From assembly GCF_001421665.1 (NCBI RefSeq), contig NZ_LMKV01000001.1, positions 355,038-419,037 of the forward strand: a DNA stretch of 64,000 bases, written 5' to 3'. Under the pieces are notes generated by a model. It was given only the letters and a program-made list of their open reading frames with translations, did not search any database and was not told the DNA's origin. The stretch's first letter is position 1, and each line of letters begins with the position of its first letter. This DNA is from Sphingobium sp. Leaf26 (GTDB lineage: Bacteria > Pseudomonadota > Alphaproteobacteria > Sphingomonadales > Sphingomonadaceae). The position numbers and the translations under genes were made by a program. Positions 33,333 through 41,609 of the stretch are shown here, in pieces.

Positions 33333-34261
33333 GCGGCCTTCTCCTGATGGACGAGGCTCACGAATATATCCTCCAGGCTGCTCTGCTTGGTATTGAGGTC
33401 CTTGTAGCCGATGCCAAGATCGCCCAGCTTGCGCAGCAATGACGACACGCCGGTCCGCTCCGCCTGCGTATCGAAGATATACTCGATCTCATGGCCGTCG
33501 GCGTTCAGCGTCACGTTCCATTCGGACAGTTCCGCCGGCACCGTCTCCATCGGATCGGCCAGCACGACCGTCAGCGTCTTCTTGCCCAGTTTCTTCATGA
33601 GCGCGGTCTTGTCCTCGACCAGCATCAACTCGCCCTTGTTGATCACGCCCACGCGGTCGGCCATTTCCTCGGCCTCTTCGATATAATGGGTGGTCAGGAT
33701 GATGGTGACGCCGGTCTGGCGCAGTTCGCCGATCAGCTTCCACATGTCGCGGCGCAGTTCCACGTCCACGCCGGCGGTCGGTTCGTCCAGGAACAGGATG
33801 CGCGGCTCATGGCTCAGCGCCTTGGCGATCATCACCCGGCGCTTCATCCCGCCCGACAATTCGATGATCCGGTTGTTGCGCTTGTCCCACAGCGACAGGT
33901 CGCGCAGGATCTTCTCGACATGCGCATCGTTGCGCGGCAGGCCGAACAGCCCCCGGCTCAGGCGCACCGTGTCGATCACCTGCTCGAACTGGTCGGTATG
34001 CAATTCCTGCGGCACCAGTCCGATCGCCGTGCGCGCGCCGCGATAGTCGCGCACGATGTCATGGCCCGCCACGGTCACGCTGCCGCCACTCGCACGGGCG
34101 ATGCCGCAGATGATGGAGATCATCGTCGTCTTGCCGGCGCCATTCGGCCCCAACAGCGCGAAAATCTCCCCTTCCTCGATGCTCAGATCGACGCCCTTGA
34201 GCGCCTCGAAACCCGACGCATAACGTTTCGTCAGGCCTTTAATCTCTATGATGGATGCCAT
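33329..34261 (-). CDS. ABC transporter ATP-binding protein (YadG-like)
   Basis: The 310-residue ATPase has Walker [10 protein letters not shown], the signature [16 protein letters not shown] and Walker [17 protein letters not shown]. The C-terminal 80 residues form the regulatory extension seen in DrrA/YadG-type exporters. It drives the ABC-2 permease encoded next to it. Confidence 0.94.
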   Translation of the reverse strand: MASIIEIKGLTKRYASGFEALKGVDLSIEEGEIFALLGPNGAGKTTMISIICGIARASGGSVTVAGHDIVRDYRGARTAIGLVPQELHTDQFEQVIDTVRLSRGLFGLPRNDAHVEKILRDLSLWDKRNNRIIELSGGMKRRVMIAKALSHEPRILFLDEPTAGVDVELRRDMWKLIGELRQTGVTIILTTHYIEEAEEMADRVGVINKGELMLVEDKTALMKKLGKKTLTVVLADPMETVPAELSEWNVTLNADGHEIEYIFDTQAERTGVSSLLRKLGDLGIGYKDLNTKQSSLEDIFVSLVHQEKAA

Positions 34262-34389
34262 GGATGGCTCTGCCCCTGCTTAGTCGCGCCAAAGATAGGG
34301 CTGCGACGCCCGGATACAACCGCATGAAAACCATTGCTCCTGCGTTATGATCGCCATAGCTTCCACTTCCCATAAGTGGAGAAGGCCCC

Positions 34390-35031
34390 ATGAAAAAGGC
34401 AGCCCTGTTTCTCTCGATCGCGTTCATCGTCACTCCCGACATCGCTCTGGCGCAGCAACAACTGCAACAGCAGGATCGACCCGGCGCGCAGCGGCCGGCG
34501 GCGCGCCCCGCCCCCGCCCGGCCCACACCGCCGCAATCTCAGCGACCAAAACCCCAGCCACCCAGGCCCCAGCCCCCAAGGCCGGGCGGCCCGTCCGTTC
34601 AGCCCGTTCGCCCCGGCGGCCCCTCGATTCAGCCGCCCCGGCCCGGCACGGGCGGTCCCGCCATCCAACCGCCGCGTCCCGGCACCGGTGGCCCGTCGAT
34701 CCAGCCGCCCCGTCCGGGCAGGCCCCAACCGCCGCGCCCGGTAAAGCCGCAACCGCCACACAGGCCCGGCGCCGGCCGTCCACCGCATTTCAAGCCGATC
34801 TACCGGCCCGGCTTCCAATATCCCCATGGCTATCGCTATCGCCGCTGGACAATCGGCCTTCTGCTGCCGTCGCTCTTCCTGTCCTCGCGCTATTATTATG
34901 ACGATTATCGCTATCTGGGCGTCGGTGCGCCGCCGGCTGGCTATCGCTGGATCCGTTATGGCCCCGACCTGCTGCTGGTTCGCATCCGCACCCGTCGCGT
35001 GGTCGATGTGATCTACGGCGCCTTCTACTGA
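34390..35031 (+). CDS. Proline-rich RcnB-family periplasmic protein
   Basis: The 213-residue protein has a signal peptide (KKAALFLSIAFIVTPDIALA), a proline-rich repeat region (about 35-135, units such as RPGGPSIQPP and RPGTGGP) and a C-terminal RcnB domain (YYYDDYRYLGVGAPPAGYRWIRYG). The stiff Pro-rich part may span the periplasm or peptidoglycan. It is the second RcnB-type gene in the window. A strong bidirectional terminator follows. Confidence 0.85.
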   Translation: MKKAALFLSIAFIVTPDIALAQQQLQQQDRPGAQRPAARPAPARPTPPQSQRPKPQPPRPQPPRPGGPSVQPVRPGGPSIQPPRPGTGGPAIQPPRPGTGGPSIQPPRPGRPQPPRPVKPQPPHRPGAGRPPHFKPIYRPGFQYPHGYRYRRWTIGLLLPSLFLSSRYYYDDYRYLGVGAPPAGYRWIRYGPDLLLVRIRTRRVVDVIYGAFY

Positions 35032-35038
35032 CGCAAAA

Positions 35039-35070
35039 AGAGGGGCCGCATCACCCGATGCGGTCCCTCT
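35039..35070. terminator. Bidirectional terminator between convergent genes
   Basis: AGAGGGGCCGCAT (35039-35051) pairs with ATGCGGTCCCTCT (35058-35070) with one G-T pair. An A run precedes it and TTCT follows, so it can end transcripts from both strands. Confidence 0.85.
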
Positions 35071-35079
35071 TCTATTCCA

Positions 35080-35715
35080 TCAGTCCTGCTCGCCGCGCCG
35101 GAAGAAGCGGAACACGGTCGCGGGCGGGAAGTTGCGCACGGTCTGACCGGCGCGCACCACGTCCAGCCCCAGCGCCTCCATCACGTCACGATTGACTGGC
35201 GGGCGCATCGAATAGGTGAATTGCACGAAACTGCCGCCCGGCCGCAGCATGCGGAAGGATTCGGACAAGATGTCGAAGTGCATGTAGCGATCCATCGCCA
35301 GCAGCGGCAGGCCGCTGACCACGGTCTGATAATCGCCCGGTGCGCCAGCGGTCGCGGTCGATACGATTTGCGCCGGCGTCTCCAGGATCGACACCTGCGG
35401 GAAATGGCGGCGCAACCCGCGCGCGAAGGCCGGGTTGATCTCCACCACCTCCAGCTTTTCGGGCGACAGGCCGGTTTCCAGAATGGCGCGGGTAAAGACC
35501 CCGGTGCCGCCGCCCAGTTCCAGCACACGGCCGCCCTGCGGATCGATCTGCGCCACCATCAGCCGGGCGAGATAGCGGCTGGACGGCACGACCGACGCGG
35601 TCTGGCGCGGCTTCTTCAGCCAGGCGGCCAGAAAATCCAGATATTCGGTGGCGCGGGCGCGAAATTCCCCGTTTGGCACGGCGATCGCCCGGCTCCGCTT
35701 GGGCTTATGCTGCAT
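35080..35715 (-). CDS. SAM-dependent methyltransferase, phospholipid N-methyltransferase (PmtA) type
   Basis: The 211-residue protein has the class I methyltransferase motif RVLELGGGTGVFTRAIL (about 74-90) with an acidic residue ending strand 2 (LEVVEINPAFA). The N-terminal FLAAWLKKPRQTASVVPSSRYLARLM is characteristic of PmtA, which methylates phosphatidylethanolamine to phosphatidylcholine at the membrane. Sphingomonads can make phosphatidylcholine, so the role is plausible. It stands alone. Confidence 0.75.
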   Translation of the reverse strand: MQHKPKRSRAIAVPNGEFRARATEYLDFLAAWLKKPRQTASVVPSSRYLARLMVAQIDPQGGRVLELGGGTGVFTRAILETGLSPEKLEVVEINPAFARGLRRHFPQVSILETPAQIVSTATAGAPGDYQTVVSGLPLLAMDRYMHFDILSESFRMLRPGGSFVQFTYSMRPPVNRDVMEALGLDVVRAGQTVRNFPPATVFRFFRRGEQD

Positions 35716-35812
35716 AAGCGAAATGCGACCGCTTTCTATTCATCCCCACTCCCTTAGCGAGGTGAAAGGGCGGCGTCGATTGACTTTAATGTCATCTTTG
35801 GGACGCTTCACC

Positions 35813-36721
35813 TTATCCCCCTGCATCCGGTGGCACATCGCGCGCGCCGGACAAGGTTTCGACCCGTTCCTGCACCCAGCCGGCCACCGCGCCGATCCGC
35901 GCCAGCTTGCGCAGGTCGCCGTGCATCACCAGCCAGAAACTGCGGATGATCTCCACCCGGTCGGCCATCAGCGGCATCAGGCCGGGGTCGCGCCGCGCGA
36001 TGAAATCGGGCAGCACGCCGATCCCCGCGCCGTCGGCGATCATCCGTTGCTGCATGATGATGCTGGTCGACCGCAATGTCGCCTCCAGCCCCGCTTCCAC
36101 CTCGTCCAGATAATCCAGTTCGGGGGAAAAGATGAACTCCGGCACATAGCCGACCAGCGTACAATCGCGCAGGTCGGCGGGTTTACCCGGTCGCCCTACC
36201 CGCTCGATATAGGCAGGCGATGTGTAGAGGTGCAGCCGATAGTCGCCCAGCCGCCGCACCGTCAGCCGTCCGCGCTGCGGCCGCGCCAGCATGACGGCCA
36301 TGTCCGCCTCGCGATTGGATGGGTTCAGGAAGCCGGACGCCGTCACCAGATCCAGCCGGATGCCCGGATGCCGCCGGTTGAAGTCGCCCATGCCCGGCGC
36401 CAATACCCAGGTGCCGAACCCCTCCGCCACCGACAGGCGCACCTGCCCGCTCAGCCGATGCTGCTGCCCCTGCACATCCTCCATTGCCGCCAGCGCGGCG
36501 CTTTCCGCCGCTTCGGCATGGGCCAGCAATTCCTGCCCGCGCGCGGTCAGCGCCCGCTCGCCCGCGCCGACCTCGAACAATTCGGCATCCAGCGCCTTTT
36601 CCAGCCGCGCCAGCCGCCGTGCGATGGTGGTCGCGTCGATGCCCAGCGTTCGCGCCGCCGGCGCCACCTTGCGCGCCCGCGCCACCGCCAGAAATACGCG
36701 CAGATCGTCCCAGTCGAACAT
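35813..36721 (-). CDS. LysR-family transcriptional regulator
   Basis: The 302-residue protein has the N-terminal winged helix-turn-helix (FDWDDLRVFLAVARARKVAPAA, TIARRLARLEKAL) and a C-terminal ligand-binding domain (about 90-290). It is divergent from the valine catabolism operon that starts 122 bp away, with a 16-bp perfect palindrome between them. It is therefore the likely regulator of that operon, with a catabolic intermediate as ligand. Confidence 0.92.
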   Translation of the reverse strand: MFDWDDLRVFLAVARARKVAPAARTLGIDATTIARRLARLEKALDAELFEVGAGERALTARGQELLAHAEAAESAALAAMEDVQGQQHRLSGQVRLSVAEGFGTWVLAPGMGDFNRRHPGIRLDLVTASGFLNPSNREADMAVMLARPQRGRLTVRRLGDYRLHLYTSPAYIERVGRPGKPADLRDCTLVGYVPEFIFSPELDYLDEVEAGLEATLRSTSIIMQQRMIADGAGIGVLPDFIARRDPGLMPLMADRVEIIRSFWLVMHGDLRKLARIGAVAGWVQERVETLSGARDVPPDAGG

Positions 36722-36729
36722 CGCCTAGC

Positions 36730-36745
36730 CCTGCAAATTTGCAGG
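36730..36745. promoter_or_regulatory. Perfect palindrome between divergent LysR and acyl-CoA dehydrogenase genes
   Basis: CCTGCAAA-TTTGCAGG is a perfect 16-bp palindrome 8 bp from the LysR start codon. Its place suggests an autoregulatory site for the LysR protein. Confidence 0.5.
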
Positions 36746-36843
36746 ATGTTCATGCACAACTTCCCCATTGCTGGCAATAACGCTGGCCTGCTAGAAGTTC
36801 CCCACATGATCATGTCACCGCAGCGGCATGACGAAAGGAGAGC

Positions 36844-37986
36844 ATGACCCAGTTCGACCTGACCGACGATCAGCGCACGATCCAGGACATGGCCCAGCGT
36901 TTCACCGCCGACGCCATCACGCCCCATGCGGCGGAGTGGGACGAAAAGCATATCTTCCCGCGCGACACGATCCGCGCGGCGGCAGAACTGGGCTTTGGCG
37001 GCATCTATGTGTCGGAGGAAGCGGGCGGCATCGGCCTTGGCCGGCTGGAAGCCGCGCTCATCATGGAAGCCATGGCCTATGGCTGCCCATCCACCAGCGC
37101 CTTCATCTCCATCCACAATATGGGCGCGTGGATGATCGACCGTTTCGGCGGGCAGGCGGTGAAGGACAAATATCTCCCCGACCTCGTCCCCATGACGCGC
37201 ATGGCGAGCTATTGCCTGACCGAAGCAGGCGCAGGGTCGGACGCCGCCGCGCTCAAGACCAGGGCGGTGCGCGACGGCGACCATTATGTCGTCACCGGCT
37301 CCAAGCAGTTCATCTCCGGCGGCGGCGAGAACGACATCTATGTCGTCATGGTCCGCACCGGTGAGGACGGGCCGAAGGGCATATCCTGCCTCGTCATCGA
37401 AAAGGACATGCCCGGTGTCAGCTTTGGCGCGCAGGAACGCAAACTCGGCTGGCACTCGCAACCCACGGCGCAGGTCAATTTCGACGCGGTGCGAGTCCCG
37501 GTCGAAAACCGCGTAGGCGCGGAGGGCGAAGGCTTCCGCATCGCGATGATGGGCCTCGACGGCGGCCGTCTCAATATCGGCGCCTGTTCGCTCGGCGGCG
37601 CGCAACGCTGCATCGATGAAACCGTGCAATATACCAGGGACCGCAAGCAGTTCGGCCAGTCGATCGCCGATTTCCAGAACACGCAATTCACCCTGGCCGA
37701 CATGCAGACCGAGTTGGAGGCCGCCCGCACGCTCCTGTACGCCGCCGCCGTCAAGGTGACGGAAAACGCACCGGACAAGACCCGCTTCGCTGCCATGGCC
37801 AAGCGCTTCGCCACCGACACCGGCTCCTCGGTGGTCGACCGCGCGCTGCAACTCCATGGCGGCTATGGCTATCTGATGGACTATCCGATCGAACGCTTCT
37901 GGCGCGACCTGCGCGTCCATTCCATCCTGGAGGGCACCAATCAGGTGATGCGCATGATCGTGGCGCGGGACATGCTGCGGCACTGA
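36844..37986 (+). CDS. Acyl-CoA dehydrogenase, probably isobutyryl-CoA dehydrogenase
   Basis: The 380-residue flavoprotein has the family signatures SYCLTEAGAGSDAAAL and QLHGGYGYLMDYPIERFWRDLRVHSILEGTNQVMR. The Glu in the last motif (LEGTNQ) is the catalytic base. The next genes code for 3-hydroxyisobutyryl-CoA hydrolase and 3-hydroxyisobutyrate dehydrogenase, so the substrate is most likely isobutyryl-CoA from valine. A GGAG lies just before the ATG at 36844. Confidence 0.92.
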   Translation: MTQFDLTDDQRTIQDMAQRFTADAITPHAAEWDEKHIFPRDTIRAAAELGFGGIYVSEEAGGIGLGRLEAALIMEAMAYGCPSTSAFISIHNMGAWMIDRFGGQAVKDKYLPDLVPMTRMASYCLTEAGAGSDAAALKTRAVRDGDHYVVTGSKQFISGGGENDIYVVMVRTGEDGPKGISCLVIEKDMPGVSFGAQERKLGWHSQPTAQVNFDAVRVPVENRVGAEGEGFRIAMMGLDGGRLNIGACSLGGAQRCIDETVQYTRDRKQFGQSIADFQNTQFTLADMQTELEAARTLLYAAAVKVTENAPDKTRFAAMAKRFATDTGSSVVDRALQLHGGYGYLMDYPIERFWRDLRVHSILEGTNQVMRMIVARDMLRH

Positions 37987-37988
37987 TC

Positions 37989-38157
37989 TATGCCCCTCTC
38001 CCCTCGGGGGAGAGGGTTGCGAAGACTTGGCAGCGTGCTGCCTAGTCGCAGCTGGGAGAGGGGGCGATGCGCCAAGCCATCCCCCTCTCGAACTCCGCCT
38101 AGGCGCGTGCCGCGCCAAGGCTGCGTATCCTCTCCCCTGGGAGGGGAGAGGATAGGA
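37989..38157. repeat. Palindromic repeat, CTCTCCC/GGGAGAGG family
   Basis: CCCCTCTCCCctcgGGGGAGAGGG starts the element and CCTCTCCCctggGAGGGGAGAGG ends it, with related arms between. It lies inside the valine operon, and a related copy is at 21304-21487. Confidence 0.75.
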
Positions 38158-38162
38158 AGATA

Positions 38163-39251
38163 ATGACCGACCAAGTCCTGACTTTCATCGAAAACGGCGT
38201 CGGCCGCATCCGCCTCAACCGGCCAAAGGCGATCCATGCGCTGACCCCCGTCATGTGCGAAGCGATCAACGATGCCCTGCTCGCCTGGGGGCAGGATGAT
38301 GCCATCGTCGCGGTCATGATCGACCATCTGCCCGCCGCCGATGGCGATCCCAGACTGTCCCGCGGCTTCTGCGCCGGCGGCGACATCGCGCTGATCGCCA
38401 ATAGTGCCAGGGCGGACTGCGTGGAGGCCGAGCGCTTCTTCAGCCTCGAATACCGCATGAACCATCTGCTGTTCGTCTATGACAAGCCGATCGTCGCCTT
38501 CATCGACGGCATCGTCATGGGCGGCGGCGTCGGCCTGTCCCTCCCCGCCCGCTTCCGCGTCGCGACCGAGCGGACGAATTTCGCCATGCCCGAAACCGGC
38601 ATCGGCCTTTTCCCCGATGTCGGCGGCGGCTGGTATCTGCCGCGCCTGCCCGGCCGGGTCGGGGCGTGGCTGGCGGCGACCGGATCGCGGATCGACGGGG
38701 CCGACTGCACGGCCATCGGCATCGCCACCCATTATATCCCGTCCGATCATCTGGACGCGGTCAAGGCCCGGATATTGGCCGACCCGCTGGGGCTGGAAGA
38801 GATATTGGACGAGAATATGGTATCGCCTCCCCCCTCGAAGCTGGAGGCCGTTCGCGCCGATATCGACAGGCACTTCGCATCCGACAAGGCGGAGGAAATC
38901 GTCGCCGCGCTTCAGGCCGATGGCGGCGAATGGGCGGCCAAACAACTGGCTGTCCTTGCCACCAAATCGCCCCAGACGATCAAGGTGGCGCTGCGCCAAC
39001 TAGTCGAAGGCGGGCGCAAGGACAGCTTCGCCGACAATATGGCGATGGAATATGGCCTCGCCTGCGCGATCATCCGTCGCCCCGACTTCGTGGAGGGCGT
39101 ACGCGCGGTGATCTTCGACAAGGATAATGCGCCGCGCTGGAACCCGCCTACGCTGGAGCAGGTGGACGACGCGATGATCGACGCCATCTTCGCGCCGCTG
39201 CCGGCGGACAGGCAGTGGACACCCCTTCCCGAAGTGGCGGAGACCGGCTGA
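38163..39251 (+). CDS. 3-Hydroxyisobutyryl-CoA hydrolase
   Basis: This crotonase-fold enzyme of 362 residues frees 3-hydroxyisobutyrate from its CoA ester in valine breakdown. LSRGFCAGGDIALIAN and IVMGGGVGLSLPARFRVATE form the oxyanion hole; the catalytic Glu/Asp region is FAMPETGIGLFPDVGGGWYL. The long C-terminal part is that of the hydrolase rather than plain enoyl-CoA hydratase. It is preceded by a palindromic repeat. Confidence 0.9.
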   Translation: MTDQVLTFIENGVGRIRLNRPKAIHALTPVMCEAINDALLAWGQDDAIVAVMIDHLPAADGDPRLSRGFCAGGDIALIANSARADCVEAERFFSLEYRMNHLLFVYDKPIVAFIDGIVMGGGVGLSLPARFRVATERTNFAMPETGIGLFPDVGGGWYLPRLPGRVGAWLAATGSRIDGADCTAIGIATHYIPSDHLDAVKARILADPLGLEEILDENMVSPPPSKLEAVRADIDRHFASDKAEEIVAALQADGGEWAAKQLAVLATKSPQTIKVALRQLVEGGRKDSFADNMAMEYGLACAIIRRPDFVEGVRAVIFDKDNAPRWNPPTLEQVDDAMIDAIFAPLPADRQWTPLPEVAETG

Positions 39252-39388
39252 TCCTGTCCTATCGGGCCAGCGGCTGCTAGACTGACGGAACCCTCCGCCG
39301 GCCTCTTGCGCCTTACTTTCCGATAGGATCGAGACAGCGCAACATAATGTCAAAACGTGCGGGAAATGTGCGAAGTTAAGAGCATCGC

Positions 39389-39416
39389 GCGAAAAGGTGG
39401 GAACCGGTTTTTCACG
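39389..39416. repeat. Palindromic element
   Basis: GCGAAAAGGTGGGAACCGGTTTTTCACG is an imperfect inverted repeat of a kind common between alphaproteobacterial genes. It lies 40 bp upstream of the 3-hydroxyisobutyrate dehydrogenase gene. Confidence 0.55.
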
Positions 39417-39455
39417 ATCAGCGATGCGTCAAATAAAGCGGAAGAGGATAGGAAA

Positions 39456-40340
39456 TTGACCCAGACGATCGCCTTCATCGGGCTTGGCAATATGGGCGGC
39501 GGCATGGCCGCCAACCTGCTGAAGAACGGCTATGCCGTGCGCGCCTTCGACCTGTCGGAGGACGCGCTGGCCAAGGCGCAAGGCCATGGTGCGGTCCGCG
39601 CAGCCAGCGCCGCCGATGCGGTCGCCGGTGCCGACGCGGTCGTCACCATGCTGCCCGCCGGCAAGCATGTCGAAAGCGTCTATAACGGTGACGTGTTCGG
39701 CGCGGCCACGCCCGGCGCGCTCTTCCTCGACTGCTCCACCATCGACGTCGCCACCGCCCGCCGGGTGATCGACGCCGCCACCGCGCAGGGCTTCGACATG
39801 GTCGACGCGCCCGTCTCCGGCGGCATCGCAGCGGCCAATGGCGGCACGCTCACCTTCATGGTGGGCGGGTCGGACGCCGCTTTCGCCAAGGCCAGGCCGA
39901 TCCTGTCCGCCATGGGGAAGGCGGTGATCCATGCCGGTGGCGCAGGCAATGGCCAGGGCGCCAAGATCTGCAACAATATGCTGCTCGGCGCGACCATGGT
40001 CGCCACCTGCGAGACGTTCGCCATGGCGAAGAAGCTGGGCCTGGACCCTCAGACCTTCTACGACATCAGCAGCGTCTCGTCCGGTCAGAGCTGGTCTATG
40101 ACCAGCTATTGCCCCGTCCCCGGCGTCGGCCCGCAAACCCCGGCGGACAATGGCTATCAGGGCGGCTTCGCCGTCGGCCTGATGCTCAAGGATCTGAAAC
40201 TCGCGTCCGAAGCCGCGGCCTCGGTCGGCGCGTCGGTGCCGATGGGCAATGTGGCGGAATCGCTTTACCAGTTGCTCGCCAATCAGGGTGAAACCGCCCG
40301 CGACTTCTCCCTGATGATCGAGATGCTGGAAGGGAAATAA
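39456..40340 (+). CDS. mmsB: 3-Hydroxyisobutyrate dehydrogenase
   Basis: The enzyme oxidises 3-hydroxyisobutyrate to methylmalonate semialdehyde with NAD+. From a TTG start at 39456, with an AGGA site, it has 294 residues, the usual length. TIAFIGLGNMGGGMAANLLK is the cofactor motif, FDMVDAPVSGGIAAANGGTL the substrate loop and GNGQGAKICNNMLLG holds the catalytic Lys. The frame is open further upstream (ATG 39357), but the conserved start MTQTIAFIG fits the TTG. Confidence 0.93.
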   Translation: MTQTIAFIGLGNMGGGMAANLLKNGYAVRAFDLSEDALAKAQGHGAVRAASAADAVAGADAVVTMLPAGKHVESVYNGDVFGAATPGALFLDCSTIDVATARRVIDAATAQGFDMVDAPVSGGIAAANGGTLTFMVGGSDAAFAKARPILSAMGKAVIHAGGAGNGQGAKICNNMLLGATMVATCETFAMAKKLGLDPQTFYDISSVSSGQSWSMTSYCPVPGVGPQTPADNGYQGGFAVGLMLKDLKLASEAAASVGASVPMGNVAESLYQLLANQGETARDFSLMIEMLEGK

Positions 40341-40351
40341 GCCATGCCGTT

Positions 40352-40369
40352 CCCCGGCGCAGGCCGGGG
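40352..40369. repeat. Palindromic repeat, GTTCCCCGGC family
   Basis: CCCCGGC-gcag-GCCGGGG preceded by GTT and followed by TCCAG. It sits in the 39 bp between convergent genes and may end transcription. Confidence 0.65.
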
Positions 40370-40379
40370 TCCAGCAAGG

Positions 40380-41609
40380 CTACTTCCCCTTGCCCGCCTC
40401 GTTCGCGGCCAGAACACGCAGCACATTGCCGGACCAGATCTTCTGGATATCGGCCTCGCTATAGCCCGCCTTCAGCAGCGCAGCGGTGATCTTGGGCAGG
40501 TCGACCACATCCTCCATGCCGACCACGCCGCCGCCACCATCCCAGTCCGCGCCGATACCGACATGATCCGGCCCCACGACTTTGAGTGCATGAAGCATAT
40601 GCGCCATGAAATCGTCGAAGCTCGGCCGGTCGGTATCGGGATAGAGCCGGTCGATCTCCTGCCGCTTCGCCAGCAGTTCGGCGCGCTTTTCCGGCGATAG
40701 CTTGGCATCCTCGCGCAACTGCCCGAACAGCGCCTTCAACGCCTCCTGCCGTTGGGGATTGGGCTTGGACGCGCGCAGATAGGTGCCATAGGCGTTCATC
40801 TGGATCACCCCGCCCTTGGCCGCCAAAGCCTTCAGATGATCGTCATCGATATTGCGCGGATGGCGATAGATCGCCTTGCAGCCCGAATGAGTCAGGATGA
40901 TCGGCGTGGTCGACAGCGCCAGCAGATCGTCCAGTACCTGGTCCGAGCTGTGCGACGCATCGGGCACGATGCCCAGACGGTTCATTTCCTTCAGCAATTC
41001 CTTGCCCAGCGGGCTGAGGCCGCCGAAGCGCGGCTTGCCAGATGGGTCGGTGCTGCTGTCGGCAAACTGGTTATGCGCGAAATGGGCAAAGCCCGACACG
41101 CGCACGCCGATATCGTAGAAGGTCTTGAGCAGGGTGACGTCCTCACCCAGCGGATAGGCGTTTTCGATCGACAGATAGACGACCCGCTTGCCCGCCGCCG
41201 CGATCGGCGCGGCGTCCTTCGCCTCCAGCGCCAGCGCGAAATTGGCCGGGTCCGCGGCCACCATGTTGCGGATCGACAGGCCGCGCAGGATCGCAAAGTC
41301 GCGCGCCTTGCGGAACCCCTCGATCGTCACCGGCCCCTGCCCCGTATAGATGGCCCAGAAACCGCCATCCAGACCGCCCTGCTTCATCCGCGGCAGATCG
41401 ACCTGGGTATAGTCGCCATGGACGTCATGCCCCTCCTCGATCGACCAGCCGGGCAGATCGAGCGAGGCAGGCGTGTCGAGATGGCTGTCGAGCGTCAGCA
41501 ACTTCTGGTGCAGTTGATACGCCTTCTTCGTGACGACGGGCGCCTCCGCCTGCGCCGTCAGCGGGAGCAGCGCAAGGAGCGCCGCCCCCATCATCCAGCT
41601 CGCCCGCAT
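40380..41609 (-). CDS. Membrane dipeptidase (peptidase family M19), exported
   Basis: The 409-residue protein has a signal peptide (ASWMMGAALLALLPLTAQAEA) and the M19 metal-site pattern: LTLDSHLDTP, VYLSIENAYPLG, DASHSSDQVLDDLLAL, ILTHSGCKAI and VGIGADWDGGGG. These zinc enzymes split dipeptides, including D-amino-acid or beta-lactam-like ones. The start overlaps the stop of the TonB receptor gene by one base (TGATG), so uptake and cleavage of a peptide-like substrate are probably linked. Confidence 0.92.
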   Translation of the reverse strand: MRASWMMGAALLALLPLTAQAEAPVVTKKAYQLHQKLLTLDSHLDTPASLDLPGWSIEEGHDVHGDYTQVDLPRMKQGGLDGGFWAIYTGQGPVTIEGFRKARDFAILRGLSIRNMVAADPANFALALEAKDAAPIAAAGKRVVYLSIENAYPLGEDVTLLKTFYDIGVRVSGFAHFAHNQFADSSTDPSGKPRFGGLSPLGKELLKEMNRLGIVPDASHSSDQVLDDLLALSTTPIILTHSGCKAIYRHPRNIDDDHLKALAAKGGVIQMNAYGTYLRASKPNPQRQEALKALFGQLREDAKLSPEKRAELLAKRQEIDRLYPDTDRPSFDDFMAHMLHALKVVGPDHVGIGADWDGGGGVVGMEDVVDLPKITAALLKAGYSEADIQKIWSGNVLRVLAANEAGKGK

